From: an uncultured bacterium
GTDB lineage: Bacteria > Bacillota_I > Bacilli_A > RFN20 > CAG-826
Reading direction: 5' to 3'
DNA: 64,000 bases
Assembly: GCA_949296775.1 (NCBI GenBank)
Contig: CASFQA010000002.1
Span: 160,305 to 224,304 of the forward strand
This document shows, one piece after another, positions 25,669 to 33,224 of this stretch. Every line of letters begins with the position of its first letter. Position 1 is the stretch's first letter. Made by a program: the position numbers and the translations under genes. Below the pieces are notes generated by a model, which was given only the letters and a program-made list of their open reading frames with translations, was not told the DNA's origin and searched no databases.

Positions 25669-26420
25669 TCAAGATCGCTTTCCTCGCCAGCGGGTCGAAA
25701 GGCAACGCCACTTTGATAACCGACGGGTCCTCTTTGATCCTTATCGATATGGGGATCGGCAAAAGGAGGCTGCAGGAAGGCTGCGCCCTTTTCGATAAAA
25801 CGGATAAAGACATCGACGCCGTTTTCTTTACCCATAACCATAACGACCATATTTCCGGCTGGCGTTATCTTCCTTCTTCCCTTAAGGTCTATGCCTCTTT
25901 TCCTTATAGCGAGAACAAGCCTTTTTCCTTAATCAAAGCCGGGGACCGGATTGAAGTGGGCCAAATCGCGGTCACCGCTTTGTCGGCGAGCCACGATGCC
26001 CGAAACCCCTTGTCGTATTTAATCGAGGTCGGTCAGGAGAAGCTTGCCTACGTGACCGACACGGGTTACATCCCGAAGAAAACCCTCAACTCCATTACCG
26101 ACTGCGATTATTATCTGCTTGAATCCAACCACGACCCTTCCTTAGAGGCCCATTCGGGGCGTTCGGCCGCTTTGGTCGCTAGGGTGCTTGGCAAGAAAGG
26201 GCGTCTTTCCAACGAGGACTCCGCCAAATACTTCCTTAAAGCTTACGGGGAGAAAACCAAGGCTTGCTACTTGGCCCATTTAAGCGAGGATTGTAATTAT
26301 CCGGAGTTGGCCTTAAAGACCTATTGCCAAACGGCTGAGAAGCTCGGGGTCGACTTGAGCGGGATCGCCTTGGTCGTGACCTCGCAGTCGGAAACCGTCT
26401 ATGGAGGCGATGGGTGGTGA
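25665..26420 (+). CDS. walJ: Metallo-beta-lactamase-fold protein WalJ/YycJ
   Basis: A 251-residue MBL-fold hydrolase. The N-terminus FLASGSKGNATLI and metal motif FTHNHNDHISG (about 55-65) with a later YVTDTGY and LLESNHD are characteristic of the YycJ/WalJ group, a probable nuclease linked to cell division and DNA metabolism in Bacillota. It overlaps dnaB by 4 bp (ATGA) and the next gene by a few bases. In relatives it often sits beside walKR, which is not present here. Confidence 0.9.
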   Translation: MIKIAFLASGSKGNATLITDGSSLILIDMGIGKRRLQEGCALFDKTDKDIDAVFFTHNHNDHISGWRYLPSSLKVYASFPYSENKPFSLIKAGDRIEVGQIAVTALSASHDARNPLSYLIEVGQEKLAYVTDTGYIPKKTLNSITDCDYYLLESNHDPSLEAHSGRSAALVARVLGKKGRLSNEDSAKYFLKAYGEKTKACYLAHLSEDCNYPELALKTYCQTAEKLGVDLSGIALVVTSQSETVYGGDGW

Positions 26421-26896
26421 AGATCATCGTCCATTGCATCGGCCACCTTAAGGAAGGTTATTGGAAGGCGGCCCAGGAAGAATACGCCAAACGGCTGCAA
26501 GGGTATGGGGAATTGCTTATCAAGGAATACCCCGATTACCCGATTCCGAATAAGGCGGGGCCCAAGGAAGAAACGGAAATCAAAAACAAGGAAGGGCAAG
26601 CAATCCTGAAGGCTTTGAAGCCGAGCGATTTCTTGGTTATCTTAGACTTAAACCATCCAGGTATCGATTCGGTGGGTTTCGCAGGGCAATTAAACGAGTA
26701 TTTTCGCCTCGGGGGCTCGACCGTCCATTTCGCCATCGGCGGTTCCCTCGGCCTTGCCGACGAGCTTAAGCATCGGGCCAACGCCGTCCTTTGCTTCAGC
26801 AAGATGACCTTCCCCCATCAATTAGCCCGGATTATGCTGCTTGAGCAGCTCTACCGGGCTTTCCGGATCAATAAGAACGAGCCGTACCATAAGTAA
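26414..26896 (+). CDS. rlmH: 23S rRNA pseudouridine-1915 N3-methyltransferase
   Basis: A 160-residue SPOUT methyltransferase. Family signatures are the early GHLKEGYWKAAQEEYAKRL, the SAM-binding knot FAIGGSLGLADELKHRAN (about 107-124) and the C-terminal CFSKMTFPHQLARIMLLEQLYRAF region. It methylates the pseudouridine at 1915 in helix 69 of 23S rRNA. Two GTG codons in a row (26414, 26417) could start it; GGAGG is 6-9 bases upstream, and both overlap the walJ end. Last gene of the operon. Confidence 0.95.
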   Translation: MVKIIVHCIGHLKEGYWKAAQEEYAKRLQGYGELLIKEYPDYPIPNKAGPKEETEIKNKEGQAILKALKPSDFLVILDLNHPGIDSVGFAGQLNEYFRLGGSTVHFAIGGSLGLADELKHRANAVLCFSKMTFPHQLARIMLLEQLYRAFRINKNEPYHK

Positions 26897-26897
26897 T

Positions 26898-26915
26898 GAA
26901 ACATTTGAATGTTTC
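26898..26915. repeat. Perfect 8-bp inverted repeat
   Basis: GAAACATT-TG-AATGTTTC just after the rlmH stop, followed by AAAT. The two-base centre makes it a poor hairpin but a fair protein-binding palindrome. No function assigned. Confidence 0.35.
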
Positions 26916-26929
26916 AAATCCCGCCTATG

Positions 26930-26961
26930 AAAAAAGCCGCCTTGACCAGGCGGCTGATTTT
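26930..26961. terminator. Bidirectional terminator between rlmH and the flavin oxidoreductase
   Basis: GCCGCCT pairs with AGGCGGC around TGACC. Six A lie to the left and TGATTTT to the right, so it is a strong terminator for the minus-strand gene and a weaker one for rlmH. Confidence 0.8.
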
Positions 26962-26969
26962 CGATGGCG

Positions 26970-29018
26970 TCAGATTTTCATGGCCACTTCGTAAGCCCGC
27001 CAAATGACGGTCCGAAGATTGCCGGGGGCGATGCAATCGCCAACTAGATGGACGTGACGCCCGCCTTTGGCTAAGGGTTTGGGGTTATAGCCGATAGCTG
27101 AGATAACCGAATCGGCGGGCACCCTCTTTTCCCCTTCTTTGGTTTTGATGACCACTTCCCCATCTTTGATCTCGGCGATGGTGGATTCGAGGTAGACCGG
27201 GACGCCGTGCAGTTGGAAATATTCCCTTAGATAGGTCGAGTTGGCCATGCAGACCCCGCTTTGCTTGATGAGGTCGTCCTTCCCTTCGACGATGAAGGGG
27301 TGTTTGCCGTCTAAAGACAGCTCGTAGGCGATTTCCGAGCCGGTTAAGCCGCCGCCGATGACGGCGACTTTATCGCCGACCGGGGCACCGTTAAGGAAGT
27401 CGATGGCTTCAATAGCCTTCTCAAAACCTTTGATTGGCAGCTTTTTGGCGCTGGCCCCGGTCGCGATAACCACCTCCTCGACCCCTAAAGACGACAGGTC
27501 TTTGACTTCGGTGTTTAGGCGGATCTCGATGCCGAGTTTCTTCATTTGCCGTTCATACCATTTCTCAAGCTCGCGGAGTTTGCCTTTGAAGGAAGCGGAC
27601 GAAGCGGGGATGAAGGTGCCGCCTAGATGATCGTTTTTCTCGTAGATGATCGGGGTATGGCCGCGTCTAGCCAAAACCCGGGCCGTTTCCATCCCACCGA
27701 TGCCGCCGCCGATGACGGCGACTTTCTTTGGGTGCTTGGTTTTCTCGATGTAGTGCTTAGTCGTCTGCATCGTCTCGGCGTTGACCGCGCAGCGGGCCAT
27801 ATGCAGCGTGTCATTAAGCGATTGGTCGTTGGGCACCCCCTTGTAATGGGCGAAGTTGAAGCAGCCGGCGTGGCAGCAGATGCAGGGTCGGATGTCCTCC
27901 ATGTCATCGCGCATTATTTTCGTGACCCATTCTTCGTCGGCTAAGAATTGCCGCGCGACCCCCATGGCATCGATTTTCCCTTCTTTTATTGATTCGGCGG
28001 CGACGTAGGGATCCATTCTCCCGGCGGCGACGACGGGAACGCTGACATGTTTTCTCAATTCCTCGACCTCGGCGAGGTTGGTGTTCTCCGGCATGTAGAT
28101 CGGCGGGTGGGCCCAATACCAGGCGTCGTAGGTGCCGTTATCGCAGTTGAGCATGTCGTAGCCGGCTTCGATCAATAGTTTGGCGGCTTCGATCGATTCC
28201 TCCATATCGCGTCCGACCTCGGTGTATTCCTCACCCGGCAACGCCCCTTGGCGGAAGCCCTTGGTCTTGGAGACGACCGAATACCGGAGCGAGACCGGGA
28301 AATCTTTGCCGCATTCGGCTTTGATGGCTTTGACGATCTCGATCGGGAAGCGGAGGCGATTCTCCAACGAGCCGCCGTATTCATCGGTTCGATGATTGGT
28401 GTATTTAAGGGTGAATTGATCGAGAAGATAGCCTTCATGAACGGCGTGAATCTCAATTCCGTCGACTCCGGATTGTTGGCAAAGGACGGCCACTTTGACG
28501 AAAGCGTCGATGTATTTTTGAATTTCCTCAACCGTCATGGCCCTAGAGGGGACCTTATCGCTCCAGCGGTTGGGGAGGTCGGAAGCCGACATACAGGCGG
28601 CGTCGACGTCGAGGAAGGGCTTGCAGATGGCCCGGAGGACTTTATTGGTGTAAACCATCTCCATTAAGTGGTTTACCGCCATTGAGCGGCCAAAACCGGC
28701 CGTTACCTGAACGAACATCTTCGACCCGTATTTATGGATTTCGTCCATAAAGGGCTTTAGCTTCTTATACATTCCCTTATTGGAGTAAAGCCATTGCCCG
28801 CCGAGCGGATTCTTAAGCGGGGCGATCCCCGGCAGGATTAAGCCGACGTTGTTTTTGGCTTTGCCAAGCAGGAAGTTGGCCGCCTCTTTGTCGAAGTGGG
28901 GCCGTTCCATCCAGCCGAAAATCGAAGTCCCGCCCATCGAGGTCATGACGATGCGGTTTTTGATTTCGCAGTTCCCGATCTTCCAACTGGAGAAGAGGGG
29001 CTCAAGTCTTTTGTCCAT
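26970..29018 (-). CDS. NADH:flavin oxidoreductase of the old yellow enzyme / enoate reductase family with 4Fe-4S cluster
   Basis: A 682-residue three-part enzyme. A TIM-barrel FMN domain (about 1-360) has GIEIHAVHEGYLLDQF and the RTDEYGGSLENR signature. A cysteine set CICCHAGC (about 377-384) plus a Cys near 408 would hold a 4Fe-4S cluster. A pyridine-nucleotide/FAD part follows with two Rossmann fingerprints, VAVIGGGIGGMETARVL (about 432) and VAVIGGGLTGSEIAYEL (about 550). This matches 2,4-dienoyl-CoA reductase, BaiCD/BaiH and enoate reductases of anaerobes, which reduce C=C bonds with NAD(P)H. AAGGAG precedes the start. Monocistronic. The Cys at CxxC position three (CICC) is one more than usual. 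Substrate unknown. Confidence 0.88.
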   Translation of the reverse strand: MDKRLEPLFSSWKIGNCEIKNRIVMTSMGGTSIFGWMERPHFDKEAANFLLGKAKNNVGLILPGIAPLKNPLGGQWLYSNKGMYKKLKPFMDEIHKYGSKMFVQVTAGFGRSMAVNHLMEMVYTNKVLRAICKPFLDVDAACMSASDLPNRWSDKVPSRAMTVEEIQKYIDAFVKVAVLCQQSGVDGIEIHAVHEGYLLDQFTLKYTNHRTDEYGGSLENRLRFPIEIVKAIKAECGKDFPVSLRYSVVSKTKGFRQGALPGEEYTEVGRDMEESIEAAKLLIEAGYDMLNCDNGTYDAWYWAHPPIYMPENTNLAEVEELRKHVSVPVVAAGRMDPYVAAESIKEGKIDAMGVARQFLADEEWVTKIMRDDMEDIRPCICCHAGCFNFAHYKGVPNDQSLNDTLHMARCAVNAETMQTTKHYIEKTKHPKKVAVIGGGIGGMETARVLARRGHTPIIYEKNDHLGGTFIPASSASFKGKLRELEKWYERQMKKLGIEIRLNTEVKDLSSLGVEEVVIATGASAKKLPIKGFEKAIEAIDFLNGAPVGDKVAVIGGGLTGSEIAYELSLDGKHPFIVEGKDDLIKQSGVCMANSTYLREYFQLHGVPVYLESTIAEIKDGEVVIKTKEGEKRVPADSVISAIGYNPKPLAKGGRHVHLVGDCIAPGNLRTVIWRAYEVAMKI

Positions 29019-29058
29019 AAAGGTACTCCTTGCGATATGAACACCATTTTACCACAAA

Positions 29059-29865
29059 TCAGTCGATTAAACCGAAATGACGGACGGCTTTGGCCCAGCC
29101 ATCCTCATCGATATCGCAGGTCACGTAATCGGCCACCGCCTTGAGGTCGCTGACGGCGTTGCCCATGGCCACGGCGGTTCCGGTGAAGAGAGTCATCTCC
29201 ATATCGTTGTTGCCGTCGCCCAAGCTCATGGCTTCGCTGGCATCGTAACCATAGTATTCGAGGACCGACATGATGCCCTTGGCCTTGTCGGAGTCTTTTA
29301 GCATGACGTCGACCGCGTATTCGTCCCAGCGGGCGAATTTGCAGTCTTCGAGGTGGGGAGCGAGGAGTTTTTCCTCGAATTCGCCGCAAAAAGCGATCAT
29401 TTGATAGACGATTCGATCGTAATGATCGGGGAAGGTCCGCGGCTGGGGAAAGCGGGTTCGGTATTTTTCGTGGGCGGAGATGACCCGTTCGTCGATCATG
29501 TTGATGTGGCCTTCGTTTTCCTCGATGAGGGTCAATCCGAATTTGAGCCGCTTTGCGAACATGATCATCTTGTCGACCACCGTCGAGGGTATCGGATAAC
29601 GGTAAATGATGGAGGAGCCGATGATGGCATTGCTGCCGTTCATGGTAATTAAGCCATCGGGGGTGATATGGTCAAGAACCCCGGATTTCCGGATGAGGTA
29701 ATAGTTCCTTCCGGAGCAAAGGAAGACTTTGATGTTGTTCCGTTGCAAGGCTTTGATGGCCTCGATGGCCGAAGGGGGGATCTGGTGGGTTTTGTGCGAG
29801 AAAAGGGTGCCGTCGATATCGGTGAAGACGATTTTGACTTTGTTTCGCCGGTTGTCGATGCCCAT
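29059..29865 (-). CDS. HAD-superfamily hydrolase, Cof-type phosphatase
   Basis: A 268-residue HAD phosphatase. Motif I is FTDIDGTLFSH (about 13-23) with the nucleophilic Asp. SGRN is the motif II area, and a large C2 cap domain (about 85-185) follows. Motif IV is SLGDGNNDMEM, then AVAMGNA. These are the marks of the Cof/YidA type that dephosphorylates sugar phosphates or FMN. GGAAGGAGAGG lies just upstream of the ATG. Separate from the oxidoreductase by about 40 bases on the same strand and perhaps co-transcribed with it. Confidence 0.88.
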   Translation of the reverse strand: MGIDNRRNKVKIVFTDIDGTLFSHKTHQIPPSAIEAIKALQRNNIKVFLCSGRNYYLIRKSGVLDHITPDGLITMNGSNAIIGSSIIYRYPIPSTVVDKMIMFAKRLKFGLTLIEENEGHINMIDERVISAHEKYRTRFPQPRTFPDHYDRIVYQMIAFCGEFEEKLLAPHLEDCKFARWDEYAVDVMLKDSDKAKGIMSVLEYYGYDASEAMSLGDGNNDMEMTLFTGTAVAMGNAVSDLKAVADYVTCDIDEDGWAKAVRHFGLID

Positions 29866-29909
29866 ATCCTCTCCTTCCTAGATTTTATCTAAACCCATCG
29901 GCTGGGTGA

Positions 29910-29918
29910 TGGTAAAAT
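29910..29918 (+). promoter_or_regulatory. Extended -10 promoter element
   Basis: TGGTAAAAT has the TGn extension and TAAAAT -10 box. The start site would be near 29925, about 11 bases before the ATG of the small gene at 29936, which has no Shine-Dalgarno. Confidence 0.45.
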
Positions 29919-29935
29919 CTTTTGCGGTTAATAAT

Positions 29936-30274
29936 ATGCTTTACGTTGAGTTTGACAAGTACGAGTCGTATGTGGACCCCAAAAATAAGCTGGTTCACGC
30001 CTATTTGGGGAAAGACGGCACCCCGTTTTACGTCGAGCCGGGTTTCTATGAAGGCTTGATGGGTTTCAAGGAGAAACGGGCGGAGCGGTTTACCGAGATC
30101 ATGGAAGCCATCGACAAGACCATCGAGAAATACCATAAGGTCATCTTCACCGCCGACTTTGAGAATCCTTGGATCGAAAGAGAGGGCTATATTTACCGCG
30201 AGATCCATGACCTCACCGATCCCCTGCTTATTTTTGTCGAGGATAAGTCCCGGGGTTCGGATTACGGCGATTAG
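29936..30274 (+). CDS. Hypothetical protein, 112 residues
   Basis: A small soluble protein with mixed charge, many aromatic residues, and no membrane segment or recognised motif. I prefer ATG 29936, which starts MLYVEFDKYESY, over the start ten codons upstream, because that one would lie before the likely transcription start. Its last 47 bases overlap the end of lgt on the opposite strand, so the two messages are complementary at their 3' ends. No function assigned. Confidence 0.6.
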   Translation: MLYVEFDKYESYVDPKNKLVHAYLGKDGTPFYVEPGFYEGLMGFKEKRAERFTEIMEAIDKTIEKYHKVIFTADFENPWIEREGYIYREIHDLTDPLLIFVEDKSRGSDYGD

Positions 30275-30995
30275 CCCTCAATAGGCCAATCAAAACGGCG
30301 ATGCCGCCGATAAACAAAATTATCGACCAGAATTGGGATGGCGAAAGGCCGCGGATTAGCGACCCCCTTTCGTCGCCCCGGTAGAATTCGATGATGAAGC
30401 GCCATAAGCCATAGCTAAGCATGTAAGTTGGGATGGTGAGGTTCGTTTTCCTTTTGTAGGCCCAATAGATCAAGACGATCGATAAAAGGAAAAGGAAAAT
30501 CGCCTCCATTAGGTTGGTCGGGATGACCGCCTCATCCATCATCGGGAAGCGAATGCCGATCCAGGTGGAGGTTGGCACCCCATAGCAGCAGCCGGCCATG
30601 AAGCAGCCGAGCCGCCCGCAGGCATGGGCTCCGGCCAAGCATCCAGGAACGATCGGCAGCATCGTCAGCAAGGTCCTTTTAACCGTTTTTCTTAGATAAA
30701 CCGCATAGCATAGGGCAAAGAGCAGGATTGCGAACGCCAGCCCGCCGAAGAAAGTCATTTTGTTCGACCAAACGTAATTCGTGGGGTCGTATAGATAATC
30801 GTAGAGATTCTGAAACAGCAGCCCCCCGGCGAATCCGGCGGCGACGCAAAGCAAGGCCACGATCTCGATGATGGACATTTCCAATCGTCGGGCTTTTTCG
30901 ATGTGGCCATACCATTCGAAAACCAAGACGGCGATGATTAAGCCGAGAAAGATGAACAAACTGTAGGAGTCGAAGATCCAAAGTCGGGGGCACAT
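30228..30995 (-). CDS. lgt: Phosphatidylglycerol--prolipoprotein diacylglyceryl transferase
   Basis: A 255-residue membrane enzyme with seven hydrophobic segments. The catalytic signature HACGRLGCFMAGCCYG (about 125-140) and the later FIIEFYRGDERG with the essential Arg and Glu are clear. It attaches diacylglycerol to the lipobox Cys of prolipoproteins, such as the lipoprotein at 52149. A TATCAT box (31003-31008) ends 7 bases before the ATG and there is no Shine-Dalgarno, another candidate leaderless start. Confidence 0.93.
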   Translation of the reverse strand: MCPRLWIFDSYSLFIFLGLIIAVLVFEWYGHIEKARRLEMSIIEIVALLCVAAGFAGGLLFQNLYDYLYDPTNYVWSNKMTFFGGLAFAILLFALCYAVYLRKTVKRTLLTMLPIVPGCLAGAHACGRLGCFMAGCCYGVPTSTWIGIRFPMMDEAVIPTNLMEAIFLFLLSIVLIYWAYKRKTNLTIPTYMLSYGLWRFIIEFYRGDERGSLIRGLSPSQFWSIILFIGGIAVLIGLLRANRRNPNPGTYPRQK

Positions 30996-31046
30996 CGAAA
31001 AGATGATACCCTTGCCGAAGGGAAAGAAACATAGAAGAATTAATCC

Positions 31047-31742
31047 GTGCGCCCTAAAACCCTTGATTACCTCGCCTTGGTCCTGATCTACGTCATCGTT
31101 ATTTCCCTGCCTTATTTTTCGTCCTTGCCTTCAACCGACAAGCTGATGATATCGGTCATATTCCAAACTCTATTCGGGATGGGGGTCCTATCTTTCTATG
31201 GGCCAAGGTTCAACCGGCCTGTTTGGCGTTATTCGGTTTTGCCTTTATCGCTTTTCGCTTTCTTAAACATCCCCGTCGTTTGCCTGCAGGGAATCGATAT
31301 CGAGGCGAACTACGGAATTTTCATTCAAAACTGTTTTTTGACACTTGGGACCGTTTTTGCGGAGGAATTGCTTTTTCGCCAATTGTTTTCCGAGTATTTT
31401 CTCGGGAATAAACGGTGGGTTAAATTGATTTTGTCATCGTCTTTTTTCGCTTTGCCGCATGCTTTGTCCATCCTTTCTTCGCCTAGTCTAGGGGGAGCGA
31501 TGAACGTCGGGTATACGTTCGCTTTGGGGCTAGTCCTTTGGATCGTCTTCGATTCCGGGTTGGGGTACATCGGTTCCTTCTTGCTGCACTGGCTGTTCAA
31601 CCTGTTGATGGGCGAGGTGTTCTCATATCTAGGCGGCGTTAATTCCGGGCTGCCTTTCTATTTGATTAACCTGCTCGGCGGCTTTTTGATCGTCGCCTAT
31701 GGGCTAGTCGTCTATTTCAAGCCGAAAAAGATTAGGCCATAG
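31047..31742 (+). CDS. CPBP-family (CAAX-like) intramembrane metalloprotease
   Basis: A 231-residue protein with seven or so membrane helices. The motif EELLFRQLF (about 107-115) is the EExxxR box of the CPBP/Abi family; later His residues in FALPHAL and LLHWLFNLL complete the usual metal set. Such proteins process membrane-bound peptides or protect against bacteriocins. The start is GTG at 31047 with no clear ribosome site. Divergent from lgt. A role in trimming the C-terminal anchors of secreted proteins is possible but only inferred. Confidence 0.82.
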   Translation: MRPKTLDYLALVLIYVIVISLPYFSSLPSTDKLMISVIFQTLFGMGVLSFYGPRFNRPVWRYSVLPLSLFAFLNIPVVCLQGIDIEANYGIFIQNCFLTLGTVFAEELLFRQLFSEYFLGNKRWVKLILSSSFFALPHALSILSSPSLGGAMNVGYTFALGLVLWIVFDSGLGYIGSFLLHWLFNLLMGEVFSYLGGVNSGLPFYLINLLGGFLIVAYGLVVYFKPKKIRP

Positions 31743-31753
31743 GCCGTTTTTGA

Positions 31754-31782
31754 TTGTTTCCCTTGCCTAAGGCCATTAGAAT
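31754..31782 (+). promoter_or_regulatory. Promoter of the SWIM-SNF2 pair
   Basis: TTGTTT (31754-31759) and TAGAAT (31777-31782), 17 bp apart. Eight bases separate the -10 from the ATG at 31791, placing the expected start site at the codon. Confidence 0.65.
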
Positions 31783-31790
31783 TGGCATTG

Positions 31791-33224
31791 ATGAGTTATA
31801 TCGTCAAAAATTCCGGCCGTTTCTCCCAAACTATCTTGGCCCGCGGGCAGCGATATTTTCAATCCGGCCAGGTAGCGAACCTGGTTCGGAATTCCAATAT
31901 GGTCGTCGCCGAGGTCAGGGGGAGTAGGCGATATACGGTCGAATGCGTCTTCGAAGGGGAAAAGCTCAAGTCTTACCATTGCAATTGCCCCTATGACTTC
32001 GGCGGCCCCTGCAAGCATGTGGCGGCGGTGTTGTTCGCCTTGGATCATCGTCCGCTCGATCCGGAAAGCCGAAGCGAGGCTACCCAACCGAAATCCGGCG
32101 CATCCTACCACCTTGACCAAGCAAAGAGCATTGTCCGGGGCATGTATTTCACCCGGTCGGAGAAAACCCTTTTGTCCCATTATGGTTACTTTGCCGATGA
32201 CCCGGTTTTGGCCAAGGACTTTTGGGTATTCGCCTTCGGAGAGGTCTTAAACGGCGGGTCTTACGCCCTTCGGCGCCTTTTGCCCAATTTCGCGGAGTTG
32301 GCTGGACTGCTTAAACCGAGCGAGTCCTTATTGGTCGAGGCGATGTCCAAAGCCTTTCAGCTTCATCGCGGCGGGTTGGATGCCTATCGGGTCCTCGACT
32401 TGCTTACTTGGGGCGGGAAGCGGTGCCTCATCCCTTTGCAGAAGGCTTTATCCGGATTGCCGATCAGCGATTTCCTCGTCTCGGGCTATGACCCCGCGTT
32501 CCCCTCCAATGTGTTTGATTCGCTGATCCCCGAGATTTATCCCCTCGTCTTCGTTTTGTTTCCTTCGGCCCGTCGAAAACTGTTGGATTCGGCGATGGAC
32601 CGAGTCGATATCGAATCGTTTGCCAGGATGTTCCTTTTCTATGTTCAATCCGGCGCATTCGATCCGCGTTACCTTCGCTACCTCCAAGCCCACGACGCCG
32701 ACTTAACCGCGATTTATTCGGCGATGTTCGATTTGTGCTATAAGGCTCATTCGTTGTCTCATTATCTGGAGATTCGCGATTATATCCCCGACGGCGTGTG
32801 CCGGAGCAAGATTATCGAGAATCTCCCTAAGCTTTATAGCGACATCGTTCCCTATGCTCGGGTGCGGGAGGGGTTGCCTTTGACCACCCCGATCAGCAAG
32901 CTCAATGACTTGGAGAGCCTGTTGCTGGTTTATCGTTATTTCCCCAAAAGCGACCTAGCGGCGGTCGACAAGAAGATTCAGAGCAAGTTCGAGCAATTGA
33001 TCAAACGGTCGAAAGCCAGCCCCGAATTGACTTCGGCATTGATGGAACTGACCGACCTCAAATGGCCGTATTTGGCCAAATACCTTTCCGATGAGAGGCT
33101 TTTAAGCAAGCGGGGCCAAGGGTGTTCATTAGACCAAGGACTGGCCTATGCTTACGTCAAAACCGGTCGGCCCGAAGCCTTGGGTCTTAAACGGATCGAG
33201 TTGGAGGGGGAAAATGTTGATTAA
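31791..33224 (+). CDS. SWIM zinc-finger protein
   Basis: A 477-residue protein. Near the N-terminus (about 64-76) the SWIM motif CxCx(n)CxH is present as CNCPYDFGGPCKH, which binds zinc and is thought to contact DNA or protein. The rest is mainly helical with no motif I know. It overlaps the SNF2 helicase gene by 11 bp, so the two are made together and probably work as a unit. No Shine-Dalgarno; see the promoter 8 bases upstream. An alternative TTG start three codons earlier would lie within the -10 box. Confidence 0.8.
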   Translation: MSYIVKNSGRFSQTILARGQRYFQSGQVANLVRNSNMVVAEVRGSRRYTVECVFEGEKLKSYHCNCPYDFGGPCKHVAAVLFALDHRPLDPESRSEATQPKSGASYHLDQAKSIVRGMYFTRSEKTLLSHYGYFADDPVLAKDFWVFAFGEVLNGGSYALRRLLPNFAELAGLLKPSESLLVEAMSKAFQLHRGGLDAYRVLDLLTWGGKRCLIPLQKALSGLPISDFLVSGYDPAFPSNVFDSLIPEIYPLVFVLFPSARRKLLDSAMDRVDIESFARMFLFYVQSGAFDPRYLRYLQAHDADLTAIYSAMFDLCYKAHSLSHYLEIRDYIPDGVCRSKIIENLPKLYSDIVPYARVREGLPLTTPISKLNDLESLLLVYRYFPKSDLAAVDKKIQSKFEQLIKRSKASPELTSALMELTDLKWPYLAKYLSDERLLSKRGQGCSLDQGLAYAYVKTGRPEALGLKRIELEGENVD